The notes beneath the pieces were generated by a model that searched no databases, had not been told where the DNA came from, and saw only the letters and a list, made by a program, of their open reading frames with translations. 64,000 bases of DNA from Chlamydiales bacterium (GTDB lineage Bacteria; Chlamydiota; Chlamydiia; Chlamydiales; JAJFMA01): assembly GCA_030679955.1 (NCBI GenBank), contig JAUXSF010000039.1:1-64000 (forward strand), given 5' to 3'. Every line of letters begins with the position of its first letter. Positions within the stretch are counted from its first letter, which is position 1. The translations under genes and the position numbers were made by a program. Shown one piece after another: positions 35,241-43,079 of this stretch.

Positions 35241-36290
35241 ATGCAGTCAGATCCCACCCAAAACAATGCGAGGAAAATCGATTATCCTGTTAATGAAGTC
35301 AACAGAAGTGCTCCAGCTCCTGTTCCTTCCATACCGGCATTGCCGGTAGACTTTCCGGACATGCCCATTCCCCTTAACTTTAGTTTTTTAGATGACTATC
35401 CGATAACAATGGATCTAACTGATAGTGGTCAATTTACCTCGACTGCTGTTGATTTAATCAGAGGAGAAGACCGGCCTCCGATAGATTCACTACGGGATAT
35501 TGATAAAAACACATTAGAAGATTTTTTATTGGGTTTGCAGATTCCTCTAGATCCCGAAATTGTGGTCGCTATGCCTGAGGAGAAGACTTTGCCAGCGACC
35601 GTTAGGCGGCCGGCCCCTACTTTAACTGGTGTAAACAAATCTACACGCTTAAGAGATGAAAACGGTCGTTTTATACGTTCGACTAATCCGGGCGTGAGAA
35701 ATGAAAAAGTTACTTGGCTTATTACGCAAGAGACATTCTCCTCAAAACCCAAGCGGTATGGGGCGGATAAAAAGGCCGTTGAAGTATTTAGAAGCATCAT
35801 GAAAGCCAATCCCGCGGGTATGGAGGAAGTTAATGCGGAATTGACAAAACGGTGGAACATTCAAACTAGCTCATTGATATTAAAAATAGAGGGATGGTCA
35901 AAAAAGATTCGTAATCCTGATGCTGAGTTGCAGGTTTTTATGAACACGTATTGTAATTGGGTGAATCAGTCAAAACAGGGGGAGGGCTTAACTGCCAAAA
36001 AAACATCAGCGCATCATAATTCAAAAATTGCTTGGGTACTGCCACCTCAGGAATATTCGCAATATGCTGACGAATTCAAACGCGAAATGGAGCGTAATTC
36101 GAATGTAACGGTTAGTCAAATCGATGGTGCATTGTCGCAACTTTGGGGTAGATCCCTTTTTGTGGTAAGGGAACTGATAAAAAGTTTGTCGTCCATCTCA
36201 GCGGAAGATCAAAAGTTGCAGTTTTTATTGAAAAAATACTGGACAGAGGTAGAGAGCACTACGCTAAATGTCATACAACTTGATTGGTGA
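35241..36290 (+). CDS. W-module (HTH-like repeat) family protein, two modules
   Basis: AAAGGA 9 nt upstream supports the ATG. The 349-residue protein has an acidic, Pro-rich N-terminal region (1-120), including LPVDFPDMPIPLNFSFLDD and MDLTDSGQF, shared with the genes at 36543 and 45030. Then come two modules (180-240 and 276-335). Module 1 reads VFRSIMKANP, VNAELTKRWNIQ, LILKIEGW; module 2 reads FKREMERNS, IDGALSQLWGRS, VVRELIKSL, where the final Trp is lost. The C-terminus stops just after YWTEVESTTL, where the neighbouring paralogue continues into a third module, so this copy looks shortened. No signal peptide. The N-terminus, rich in Asn, Ser, Thr and Pro, could be a type III secretion signal, but that is inference. 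Confidence 0.85.
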   Translation: MQSDPTQNNARKIDYPVNEVNRSAPAPVPSIPALPVDFPDMPIPLNFSFLDDYPITMDLTDSGQFTSTAVDLIRGEDRPPIDSLRDIDKNTLEDFLLGLQIPLDPEIVVAMPEEKTLPATVRRPAPTLTGVNKSTRLRDENGRFIRSTNPGVRNEKVTWLITQETFSSKPKRYGADKKAVEVFRSIMKANPAGMEEVNAELTKRWNIQTSSLILKIEGWSKKIRNPDAELQVFMNTYCNWVNQSKQGEGLTAKKTSAHHNSKIAWVLPPQEYSQYADEFKREMERNSNVTVSQIDGALSQLWGRSLFVVRELIKSLSSISAEDQKLQFLLKKYWTEVESTTLNVIQLDW

Positions 36291-36477
36291 TTGTAATGAT
36301 ACATGGCGACAAATCACATCCAGATAGCCGTCCTACGGTCTATGCGGGGTAACTGCAGAAATTCCTCGCTGCAATATTTTTACCACGAGAGAACAAAGGG
36401 AAATGTCTTAAACCTAGCTTCGTATTTTGTTCACTAGCGTTAATCAAACTGCCGCGAATGATTTTGCATTGATTTTA

Positions 36478-36542
36478 ATTCTAAACACATATAACCTTAC
36501 TAAGGTTAATTAAAAATGCTAAATTATTAATAAGAGCTAAAG
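36478..36542 (+). promoter_or_regulatory. Upstream element of W-module genes (copy 2)
   Basis: ATATAACCTTACTAAGGTTA contains the dyad AACCTT-ACT-AAGGTT. It is followed by ATTAAAAATGCTAAATTATT, AATAAGAGCTAAAG and the ATG. The order TTAATTAAAA, TATTAATAAG, TAAAG recurs before 45030. Confidence 0.45.
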
Positions 36543-37757
36543 ATGCAGTCAGATTCCATCCAAAACAATGCCAAGAAGATCGACTATTCTATAAATGAAG
36601 CCAAAGCAAGCGATCCGGTTGCTGTTCCTCCTTCACTGGTACAGGCGTTGCCGGTAGCCTTTCCGGACATGCCTATTCCCAGTAACTTTAGCTTTCTGGA
36701 TGACAATCTGGTAGCTGTAGATTTAACTGATAGTAGTCAATTCATCCCTATTGCTGTCGACGTAATCAGAGGGGAGGATCCGCAACCGGCAGAGCCGCTA
36801 TTGGATTTTGATACAGATACATTAGAAGGTTTTTTTCTTGGATTAGATCTTCCACCCCTAGACGATATCGACACTCTATTTCTCATGCCTGAGGAGGACA
36901 CTCCGCCAGCGGCTGGTCGACGGAATCAACAAGTTTTTAAGATTGATTCACCACAGGCATCCACTACAAAAACCAGGGGGTATGGTGCAGATAGAAAGCA
37001 GGTTGAAGTATTTAGAAGTGTAATGAAAACGAATCAAGGCGCCAGTCTGGAAGAAATTAATGCGATATTAACTCAAACCTGGAACATTCAACCTCGCACA
37101 TTAATAAATAAAATAGCCAGATGGTCAAAAAAGATTCTGAATCCTGATTCTGAACTAAAGGCTTTTATGGACGCGTATGATACGTTGACGCATGAAGGGA
37201 GCTTACCCGCCAAAGAACCATCACTCCCTATTCTGGGGATACCTTTGCCAGCGAATGGTAGTTCAAGGGTGGTTGCGAATCTGCGATCTCAGGAAGATCT
37301 ATGTGCTCAATATATTGATGATTTCAAACGCCAAATGGAGATTAAATCCGGTGCTACTGTGAGTCAAATTGATGGTGCACTGTCGCAACTTTGGGGTAGA
37401 TCCCATTTAGTGGTAAGAGAATTAATTAAAGGCTGGTCGTCCAGACCAACGCAAGATCAGAAGTTGAAGTTTTTAAGTGAAAAATACTGGACTGAGGTAG
37501 AGAGCACTACATTAAAGGTCGCAAGATCTATGCGTAATGCAGAGGAAAGGCAATGCCAGGAAGAGTTCAAGAATATCATGATCAATAATCCTGATATTAC
37601 ATGGCGTCACATTAATGACCGCTTGGCGGCACAGTGGCACGTACCCTTCGCGTCAATAAAACCAAGACTGCAAGAATGGTCAGCAAGGCTCTGCGAGCGC
37701 GATAGCGTTATGCAGCCTTTGTTAGACAAGTTTTTTGCGCTAGAACCCCTAGCATAG
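36543..37757 (+). CDS. W-module (HTH-like repeat) family protein, three modules
   Basis: The 404-residue protein shares its first 120 residues with the gene 250 nt upstream (QNNAKKIDY, FPDMPIPSNFSFLDD, VDLTDSSQF, IRGED) and is clearly a tandem duplicate. Modules lie at 153-213, 257-318 and 338-400. Their cores are INAILTQTWNIQPRTLINKI, IDGALSQLWGRSHLVVRELI and INDRLAAQWHVPFASIKPRL, each followed by a Trp within four residues and ending near a Tyr or Phe. Module 2 is nearly identical to module 2 of the upstream copy, including KYWTEVESTTL. Linkers are Pro/Ser-rich. No signal peptide or membrane helix. A nucleic-acid-binding or scaffold role is inferred from the HTH-like core. Confidence 0.87.
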   Translation: MQSDSIQNNAKKIDYSINEAKASDPVAVPPSLVQALPVAFPDMPIPSNFSFLDDNLVAVDLTDSSQFIPIAVDVIRGEDPQPAEPLLDFDTDTLEGFFLGLDLPPLDDIDTLFLMPEEDTPPAAGRRNQQVFKIDSPQASTTKTRGYGADRKQVEVFRSVMKTNQGASLEEINAILTQTWNIQPRTLINKIARWSKKILNPDSELKAFMDAYDTLTHEGSLPAKEPSLPILGIPLPANGSSRVVANLRSQEDLCAQYIDDFKRQMEIKSGATVSQIDGALSQLWGRSHLVVRELIKGWSSRPTQDQKLKFLSEKYWTEVESTTLKVARSMRNAEERQCQEEFKNIMINNPDITWRHINDRLAAQWHVPFASIKPRLQEWSARLCERDSVMQPLLDKFFALEPLA

Positions 37758-37792
37758 AATATTCTTTTTTGTTGATGAGCAGTTGCGACTTG

Positions 37793-39676
37793 CTAGCGCT
37801 TGTAATCCATGTCGCTAATAGGATGTGGTGCCCAGATAGTTCTTAAAGAGTTGAGAATCACTACCACGTCGATTACCTCTTGACTTATGGCTCCAGCGAC
37901 GGGGGGGAGAAAACCAAAAGCGGCTATGACCATTCCAAAAACTGAAAGGGTCATGCCACCAAGGGCGCTTTGAAGGGCTATCGTTTTCATCCTCTTGCTG
38001 ATGTGTAAAAATTCATCTACTTTTTCCAAAGTACTATCCAGAATGACTGCTCCTGCCGCTTCCGCTGTGATATCGCTGTTACGTCCAAATGCAATTCCCA
38101 CCGTGGCAGCCATTAGAGCTGGGGCATCATTTATGCCATCTCCGAGGTAGGCTGTTTTTGACTGCTTGGTTTCTTTCACCACTATATCAACTTTTTCTTC
38201 AGGGCTTTTACTTGCATACACTTCTGTAATTCCTACAGAGTTGGCCAGGTAGTTAACCTCTTCCTGGCGATCTCCGGATATTATCATGCATTTTTGGATA
38301 CCGTGTTTTGGGAGTAGATGTTGTATGAAAGACTTGCTATCAGCTCGCGGAGAATCCCTAAAACGGTAGTGAGCTGCCACCTTGTTATCGACAAGGATAA
38401 CACATTCAAGCCCCATTCCCTCTGGCAACAAGGCGATATCTTTTTCTAAGCCAAATTTAGCAAGATGTTTTCGACTGGTAATGATGACGCTGAGTCCATC
38501 GAAAGTCCCGTGTAGACCCTCTCCTTTCGGTTCGCTGATTTGCGTTGCGTCGATCAAAGGAATCTTCTCTTCTGCAGCCTTTTGCAATATGGCTATGGCT
38601 AGCGGGTGCTTGGAATATCTTTCCATGCTGGCTACGAGTTTTAGAATCTGTTTAGAATCATATTGGTTGTAGGTCGTCTGGGTTGTTAGAGTTGGTTTGC
38701 CATAAGTTAATGTGCCTGTTTTATCAAAGATCATGGTGCGACACTGATCTATTTGCTCTAGGACGATAGGATCTTTGATCAATATACCTCTTCGTGCGCA
38801 CAAAGAGATTGATCCAATGATTGCTACTGGAATTGCGATCAATAGAGGACAAGGTGTCGCAATAACGAGGACGGCCAAGAAACGTACGGCATCGCCACTA
38901 ATCGACCAGGCTAAGATTGCAATAATGATGGCGATGGGTGTGTACCAAGCTCCCAGTTGGTCGGCAAGTCTTCTCATTCTAGGACGTTTTTGCTCGGAAT
39001 CGGACATAACCTGCATGATCTTCGCATAGCGGGAATCTTGAGCTAGTTTGGTTGCTTGAATTGTTAACGAAGCATCCCCGTTGATTGCTCCCGAGAGAAC
39101 CTCAGAACCAGGAGCTTTCGACATGAAGAACGGCTCGCCTGTTAGGTAGGATTCGTTCATCTCACCATTTCCCGCGATCACCTGACCATCTACCGGACAA
39201 ATTTCATGAGGGAATACTAGAATGGTGTCGCCAATTGCAATTTGTTCGACAGAGATGTCTTCGATCGCGCTGCCTTTCTGACGGTGAGCTGTTGTGGGAG
39301 CGCGTTTGGCGAGCGCTTGAAGCATTTTAGATGCGGTTCTTATCGCATAATTTTCTATGGTTTTTCCACCAGAGAGCATTAAGACAACTAATGATCCTGC
39401 TAAATATTGCTCAAGCAGTATGGAGGTAACAATGGATATCCCAGCCAGCAAATCGGAACCAAAATCGAAAGCTATTAATTTGCGCATTAGATCGAAAACA
39501 AGAATGCTTCCACCTATCGCAAGAGTGATGTAAAGGGGATAGAGGGAAAATATTTCGAGATTGGTAGTGAAATAGCGAAGAACTAAGTGAACAGCAATGC
39601 TAATGATCGCTAAAATGGCGATGCAGCCTTCTATGCCAAGGGTGGAGTCTACGGTATCCTTGTTTTGGGCGAGCAT
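37793..39676 (-). CDS. P1B-type heavy-metal-transporting ATPase without HMA domain
   Basis: This inner-membrane pump moves a transition-metal ion with ATP. The ion motif in helix 6 is ATPCPLLIAIP (TPC rather than the commoner CPC). Other motifs are intact: DKTGTLT with the phosphorylated Asp, SKHPLA for nucleotide binding, SYLTGE in the actuator domain and GDGINDAPAL. There are about eight helices. No N-terminal metal-binding domain (HMA or His-rich) precedes helix 1, so the 627-residue protein is a short form. ATG 39676 is preferred over the TTG one codon upstream. The TPC motif leaves the metal undetermined; there is no neighbouring metalloregulator. Confidence 0.93.
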   Translation of the reverse strand: MLAQNKDTVDSTLGIEGCIAILAIISIAVHLVLRYFTTNLEIFSLYPLYITLAIGGSILVFDLMRKLIAFDFGSDLLAGISIVTSILLEQYLAGSLVVLMLSGGKTIENYAIRTASKMLQALAKRAPTTAHRQKGSAIEDISVEQIAIGDTILVFPHEICPVDGQVIAGNGEMNESYLTGEPFFMSKAPGSEVLSGAINGDASLTIQATKLAQDSRYAKIMQVMSDSEQKRPRMRRLADQLGAWYTPIAIIIAILAWSISGDAVRFLAVLVIATPCPLLIAIPVAIIGSISLCARRGILIKDPIVLEQIDQCRTMIFDKTGTLTYGKPTLTTQTTYNQYDSKQILKLVASMERYSKHPLAIAILQKAAEEKIPLIDATQISEPKGEGLHGTFDGLSVIITSRKHLAKFGLEKDIALLPEGMGLECVILVDNKVAAHYRFRDSPRADSKSFIQHLLPKHGIQKCMIISGDRQEEVNYLANSVGITEVYASKSPEEKVDIVVKETKQSKTAYLGDGINDAPALMAATVGIAFGRNSDITAEAAGAVILDSTLEKVDEFLHISKRMKTIALQSALGGMTLSVFGMVIAAFGFLPPVAGAISQEVIDVVVILNSLRTIWAPHPISDMDYKR

Positions 39677-39775
39677 CAAATTCCCTGACTGTCTATCAAG
39701 TTTTGGTGATGCCTAAGCTATACCATACAAAAGCGGAATCGTTACATAGATTTTTGAAAATTGACGCCGCCATCT

Positions 39776-39912
39776 CTCGATAAAAAGGAACATTTTACAG
39801 GATAGGCGGGATCACCGCGCGGCAGGATAAGCAGGATGAGAACTGATTATTACTGTTTTTTTCTAAAATCCTGCCCATCCTGCCGCGCAGCGATCCTGCC
39901 TATCTTGTTAAA
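39776..39912. repeat. CAGGATAGGCAGGAT repeat, inverted pair
   Basis: AGGAACATTTTACAGGATAG, then GCGGGATCACCGCGCGGCAG (39787-39827), is followed by the reverse-oriented ATCCTGCCCATCCTGCCGCG, CAGCGATCCTGCCTATCTTG (39864-39907). The pair forms a long potential hairpin in the 440-nt gap before the single-module gene. The rest of the gap (39913-40119) is AT-rich promoter DNA. Confidence 0.7.
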
Positions 39913-40119
39913 TCCCTAATTTTCCGTAACCTGTTATAAACTAACCTGTTAGTAATTTTCTGGTTGGGATAAGCCGCCTTAAATTGCTCGGTAGTAGCAA
40001 ACTGCGGATACGGCGACGAGGTTTATCGTTAAGTTATTGTATTTTAACATGTTATATTATAACCTCTTGAGGGCTTTAATAGTTAACTTGAGATGTGCAG
40101 CCTATAACTAAGGATGAAG

Positions 40120-40686
40120 ATGCAGTCAGACCCTACATTTAATAAAAACATGAACACTGCCCATTATCAAATTCTTGATACAGGTGTAGTCTCTGTAGCT
40201 CCCAAACAAGACATTCTTTCGTTGCTATCCCCCGCGGTATTTGGGAGGGTTCCAGATAGTAGTACTATTGATTTTCTGTATGCTCACTTAGGTATGGTCC
40301 TATCGGGGCCTATTCAAGACCTCCATCCCATCGTCGCTATGAACTTAGGTAGTGATGAGAGCGGAAATGTGGTGGCTAAAGGGGAGAGTGATCTAAGGCC
40401 ACAAAAATCGGGTTTGATTGGAATAAAGAAGGGTTCAGCTCCCGAAAGCATAAATAGCGCAGATTTTGCCATTTTCGAACGGGTTATGACATCTTACCCC
40501 CATGCCAGCCGACATGAGATTGATCAGATATTAGCTGATAAGTGGCGTGTGGGGGTCTTAACGGTCTGCAGAAAAGTGACAGCATTTATGTACGAAGCTA
40601 TTAATCCTGATCTTCGTTTACAGGGGATTTTTAAAAGGTATTCGCCGCGCATATTTAATAATGCTAGCAAGGTAAATGGCTGGTGA
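40120..40686 (+). CDS. W-module (HTH-like repeat) family protein, single module
   Basis: ATG 40120 aligns with the MQSDP start of the paralogues and has AAGG 6 nt upstream, whereas ATG 40114 lies against the ribosome site. The 188-residue protein keeps only MQSDPTFNKN of the family N-terminus. It has a different linker and one module near the C-terminus (about 113-174): FERVMTSYPH, IDQILADKWRVGVLTVCRKV, INPDLRLQGIFKRYS. The Trp after the third helix is replaced (TAFMYEA). It shows the minimal unit of the family. No other recognisable domain; function unknown. Confidence 0.82.
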   Translation: MQSDPTFNKNMNTAHYQILDTGVVSVAPKQDILSLLSPAVFGRVPDSSTIDFLYAHLGMVLSGPIQDLHPIVAMNLGSDESGNVVAKGESDLRPQKSGLIGIKKGSAPESINSADFAIFERVMTSYPHASRHEIDQILADKWRVGVLTVCRKVTAFMYEAINPDLRLQGIFKRYSPRIFNNASKVNGW

Positions 40687-40714
40687 ATTCCTATTGAGAT
40701 CATTTACTCTCTTG

Positions 40715-41338
40715 CTACTGTGTGCGCAGCAGATTGCTGTTTACCCAATTGATTTCATCTTGATTAACGGTGTGAGCCATTCCTTCATAGACTTTTAGAG
40801 TTGCAGAAGCACCCAGCTTTTCCATGACGTCTTTGGATTGTTTTGACCTTTCCAGTGGAATGTGGGGGTCTATGTCGCTGTTGCCGATAAAGACTTTTGT
40901 TCCTTGAAAGTTGCCTTTATATTTTGTTTCGTTCAGGGACTTTCCGATCAATCCGCCCGAAAATGCAACAATGCCTCCGTACTTTTCGGCATACCGAGAT
41001 GAAATTTCTAAAGCTAAGCAGGCACCTTGAGAGAATCCTAAAACATAGATTTGGCTTTTTGGAATACGGAGTGAGGTCTCATCGATGAGCTTTTTGATAG
41101 TTTCAACTGCTGAGGTTAACCAAGGTTCGTTTGTTGAATCCTCTGCCATAAAGCTATAAGGATACCAGCTACTATTGGTAGCCTGAGGGGCTACGATATA
41201 AAAATCTTCGGCATCAAGTCTATCCGCCAAACCCAGAATATTAGATGCAGAGCTTCCACGCCCATGAAGCATGATTAAAGCTTTAGAGGCCTTGTCTATT
41301 GGCTGGCCTCTTTCTAGGATATTAGTGTGGCTGTGCAT
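40715..41338 (-). CDS. mhqD: Alpha/beta hydrolase, MhqD-like phospholipase/carboxylesterase
   Basis: The 207-residue serine hydrolase has the nucleophile elbow GFSQGA, an oxyanion region LIMLHGRGSS, the catalytic Asp in FIGNSDIDPHIP and the catalytic His in EGMAHTV. Trp-rich SSWYPYSF and AEDSTNEPWL are typical of the MhqD/YodD group. AAAGG 7 nt before the ATG lies inside the end of the upstream dioxygenase gene, whose stop overlaps this start. In Bacillus the same pair (mhqO-mhqD) responds to quinones and catechol, so a role in quinone detoxification is likely by context. Confidence 0.9.
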   Translation of the reverse strand: MHSHTNILERGQPIDKASKALIMLHGRGSSASNILGLADRLDAEDFYIVAPQATNSSWYPYSFMAEDSTNEPWLTSAVETIKKLIDETSLRIPKSQIYVLGFSQGACLALEISSRYAEKYGGIVAFSGGLIGKSLNETKYKGNFQGTKVFIGNSDIDPHIPLERSKQSKDVMEKLGASATLKVYEGMAHTVNQDEINWVNSNLLRTQ

Positions 41339-42291
41339 TAGTTAAACCTTTGAAGATCTGTCTGTATCGGAGGTAGCGCTTGCTCAATTATTTTTCGGTG
41401 TTGCTCCAGCCATGGTGGTAATTTAAGTTTCTCACCAAGGTGAGTGAGATCTTCATCAACCACAAAGCCTGGAGGAACAGTAGCGATTTCGAATAATACA
41501 CCCCCGGGTTCCCTAAAGTAAATGGAATGAAAATACTCTCTGTCTAATACAGGTGTTACATTAAGGCCGCTTTTCGCAAGTTTTTCTCGCGCTTGAAGCT
41601 GCGTTGACTCATTTGCTGTGGCAAAGGCGACGTGATGAATGGTTCCTGATCCTCCTTGCCCAACAAATGCCTCTGGATTGCAAAGCACGTCCACGAAGTC
41701 GCCCGGCTTACCACTTGCTGAATAGCGAAAGCGATTGCCTTTTTCGAGGATTAGGTCATGATCCATTTTGGTAGTGAGCAAACCCGCCGTTTTCTCGTAG
41801 CCTTCTTCAGACAGAGTAATTCCGTAAAAACCTTTAATCGCGTGTTCTAAGGGGATGTTGCCATTAGTGAACCCTTGCCTGTTATCGCGTTTGTTAAAGA
41901 CTAGCTCAAGCCCCAAGCCATCGTTGTCTTCTAGGTAGATAAATAGATCATCCTCAAAACGTTGCTGTGGATCTTCATGTTTAATACCTAATTTGCCTAA
42001 CCGCTTAATCCAATAGTCTAACGCACCTTCATGGACCGAAAAGGAGGTTACGGTGAGTTGTCCCTTACCCTTCCGGCCTTGTGGGATGCCTGGGTAAGGA
42101 AAGAATGTCATTATGGTTCCCGGCGAACCAGCCTCATTGCCGTAATATAAGTGGTAGATTTCTGGAGCATCAAAGTTAATGGTCTTTTTCACCATTCGAA
42201 GGCCCAAGATACCCGCATAGAAATCAAAATTGCTCTGCGCGTCTGATGCCAGCGCTGTGATATGATGTATGCCAGTAACCAATTTACTCAT
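41338..42291 (-). CDS. mhqO: Ring-cleaving dioxygenase, MhqO-like (glyoxalase fold)
   Basis: The 317-residue VOC-fold enzyme has paired glyoxalase modules. Likely iron ligands are His in GIHHITALASD near the start, His in TIHHVAFATAN and Glu in GGVLFEIATVPPGF. The motifs FYAGILGLRMVKKTINFDAP and GNEAGSPGTIMTFFPYP are hallmarks of the MhqO/LinE-type putative extradiol dioxygenases. ATG 42291 has GAGGG 5 nt upstream; the GTG two codons earlier overlaps that site. It is followed directly by the mhqD-like hydrolase, so both likely break down or sequester quinol compounds. Confidence 0.92.
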   Translation of the reverse strand: MSKLVTGIHHITALASDAQSNFDFYAGILGLRMVKKTINFDAPEIYHLYYGNEAGSPGTIMTFFPYPGIPQGRKGKGQLTVTSFSVHEGALDYWIKRLGKLGIKHEDPQQRFEDDLFIYLEDNDGLGLELVFNKRDNRQGFTNGNIPLEHAIKGFYGITLSEEGYEKTAGLLTTKMDHDLILEKGNRFRYSASGKPGDFVDVLCNPEAFVGQGGSGTIHHVAFATANESTQLQAREKLAKSGLNVTPVLDREYFHSIYFREPGGVLFEIATVPPGFVVDEDLTHLGEKLKLPPWLEQHRKIIEQALPPIQTDLQRFN

Positions 42292-42433
42292 ATTCACCCT
42301 CTCACTAGTTATTTATTTAATTAAGTGATTTCAAGTTAATAATCAACCCTAATAAGAGTGCGAAAAATATTTTGACAAGGGATTGACAACGCCATATTCT
42401 TTGCTTAGATACTAGTAGGAACATAGGGGGAAT

Positions 42434-43078
42434 ATGAGTGGATACACTGATTTCTTAACTCCTCAAAACGCTGCTTTAACTCTGATAGACTATCAACCTG
42501 CGATGTTTTTTGGCGTGCAGAGTCACGACCGCATGGGGATCGTACATAACGCCACCATTTTGGCCAAAGCGGCCAAGCTGTTCAAAATTCCCACCATTTT
42601 ATCAACAGTCGCTAAGGACAGTTTTAGTGGAGAGTTATCTCCTGAATTGACATCGGAGTTTCCTGATCAGGAGATCATTGATCGGACATCGATTAATGCA
42701 TGGCTAAATAAGGATTTTCAGAACGCAATTAGAGCGACAGGGCGCAAAAAGATTGTGGTGGCAGGCTTATGGACCGAAGCATGCGTTCTATTTCCCACCT
42801 TAGACTTACTCAAGGCAGGTTTTGAAGTTTACATTCCTACCGATGCTTGCGGTGATGTCTCCATGGAAGCGCATGAACGCAGCGTACAACGCATGATTCA
42901 AGCCGGCGCTGTTCCAATCACTTCGCTACAGTTTCTGTTTGAGCTTCAGCAAGATTGGGCTCGTGGCGATACATATAATGGGATCATGGATATCTTGAAG
43001 GCCGACTCACCCTATGGGATGCAAGTACGGTTCTCAAAGTGGGCTTTGGGGGAACACGCTTCTGAAGCTGGGTCGTGA
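42434..43078 (+). CDS. Isochorismatase-family hydrolase (YcaC-like)
   Basis: The 214-residue cysteine hydrolase has the conserved Asp19 (LIDYQPAM), a basic residue at Arg84 (IDRTSINAW) and nucleophile Cys117 in AGLWTEACVLF, after the cis-peptide strand. The C-terminal SMEAHERSVQRMIQAGA, then PITSLQFLFELQQDW, is typical of YcaC-type members, whose substrate is unknown. The gene is divergent from mhqO; TTGACA at 42383-42388 lies 45 nt before the start and may be its -35 box. The amidohydrolase gene begins one nt after this stop, so the two are an operon. Confidence 0.9.
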   Translation: MSGYTDFLTPQNAALTLIDYQPAMFFGVQSHDRMGIVHNATILAKAAKLFKIPTILSTVAKDSFSGELSPELTSEFPDQEIIDRTSINAWLNKDFQNAIRATGRKKIVVAGLWTEACVLFPTLDLLKAGFEVYIPTDACGDVSMEAHERSVQRMIQAGAVPITSLQFLFELQQDWARGDTYNGIMDILKADSPYGMQVRFSKWALGEHASEAGS

Positions 43079-43079
43079 C

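Noticed and set aside
43014-43079. N-terminal extension of the amidohydrolase
   Set aside because: It lies within the isochorismatase gene; the ATG after that stop matches the conserved start of the family.
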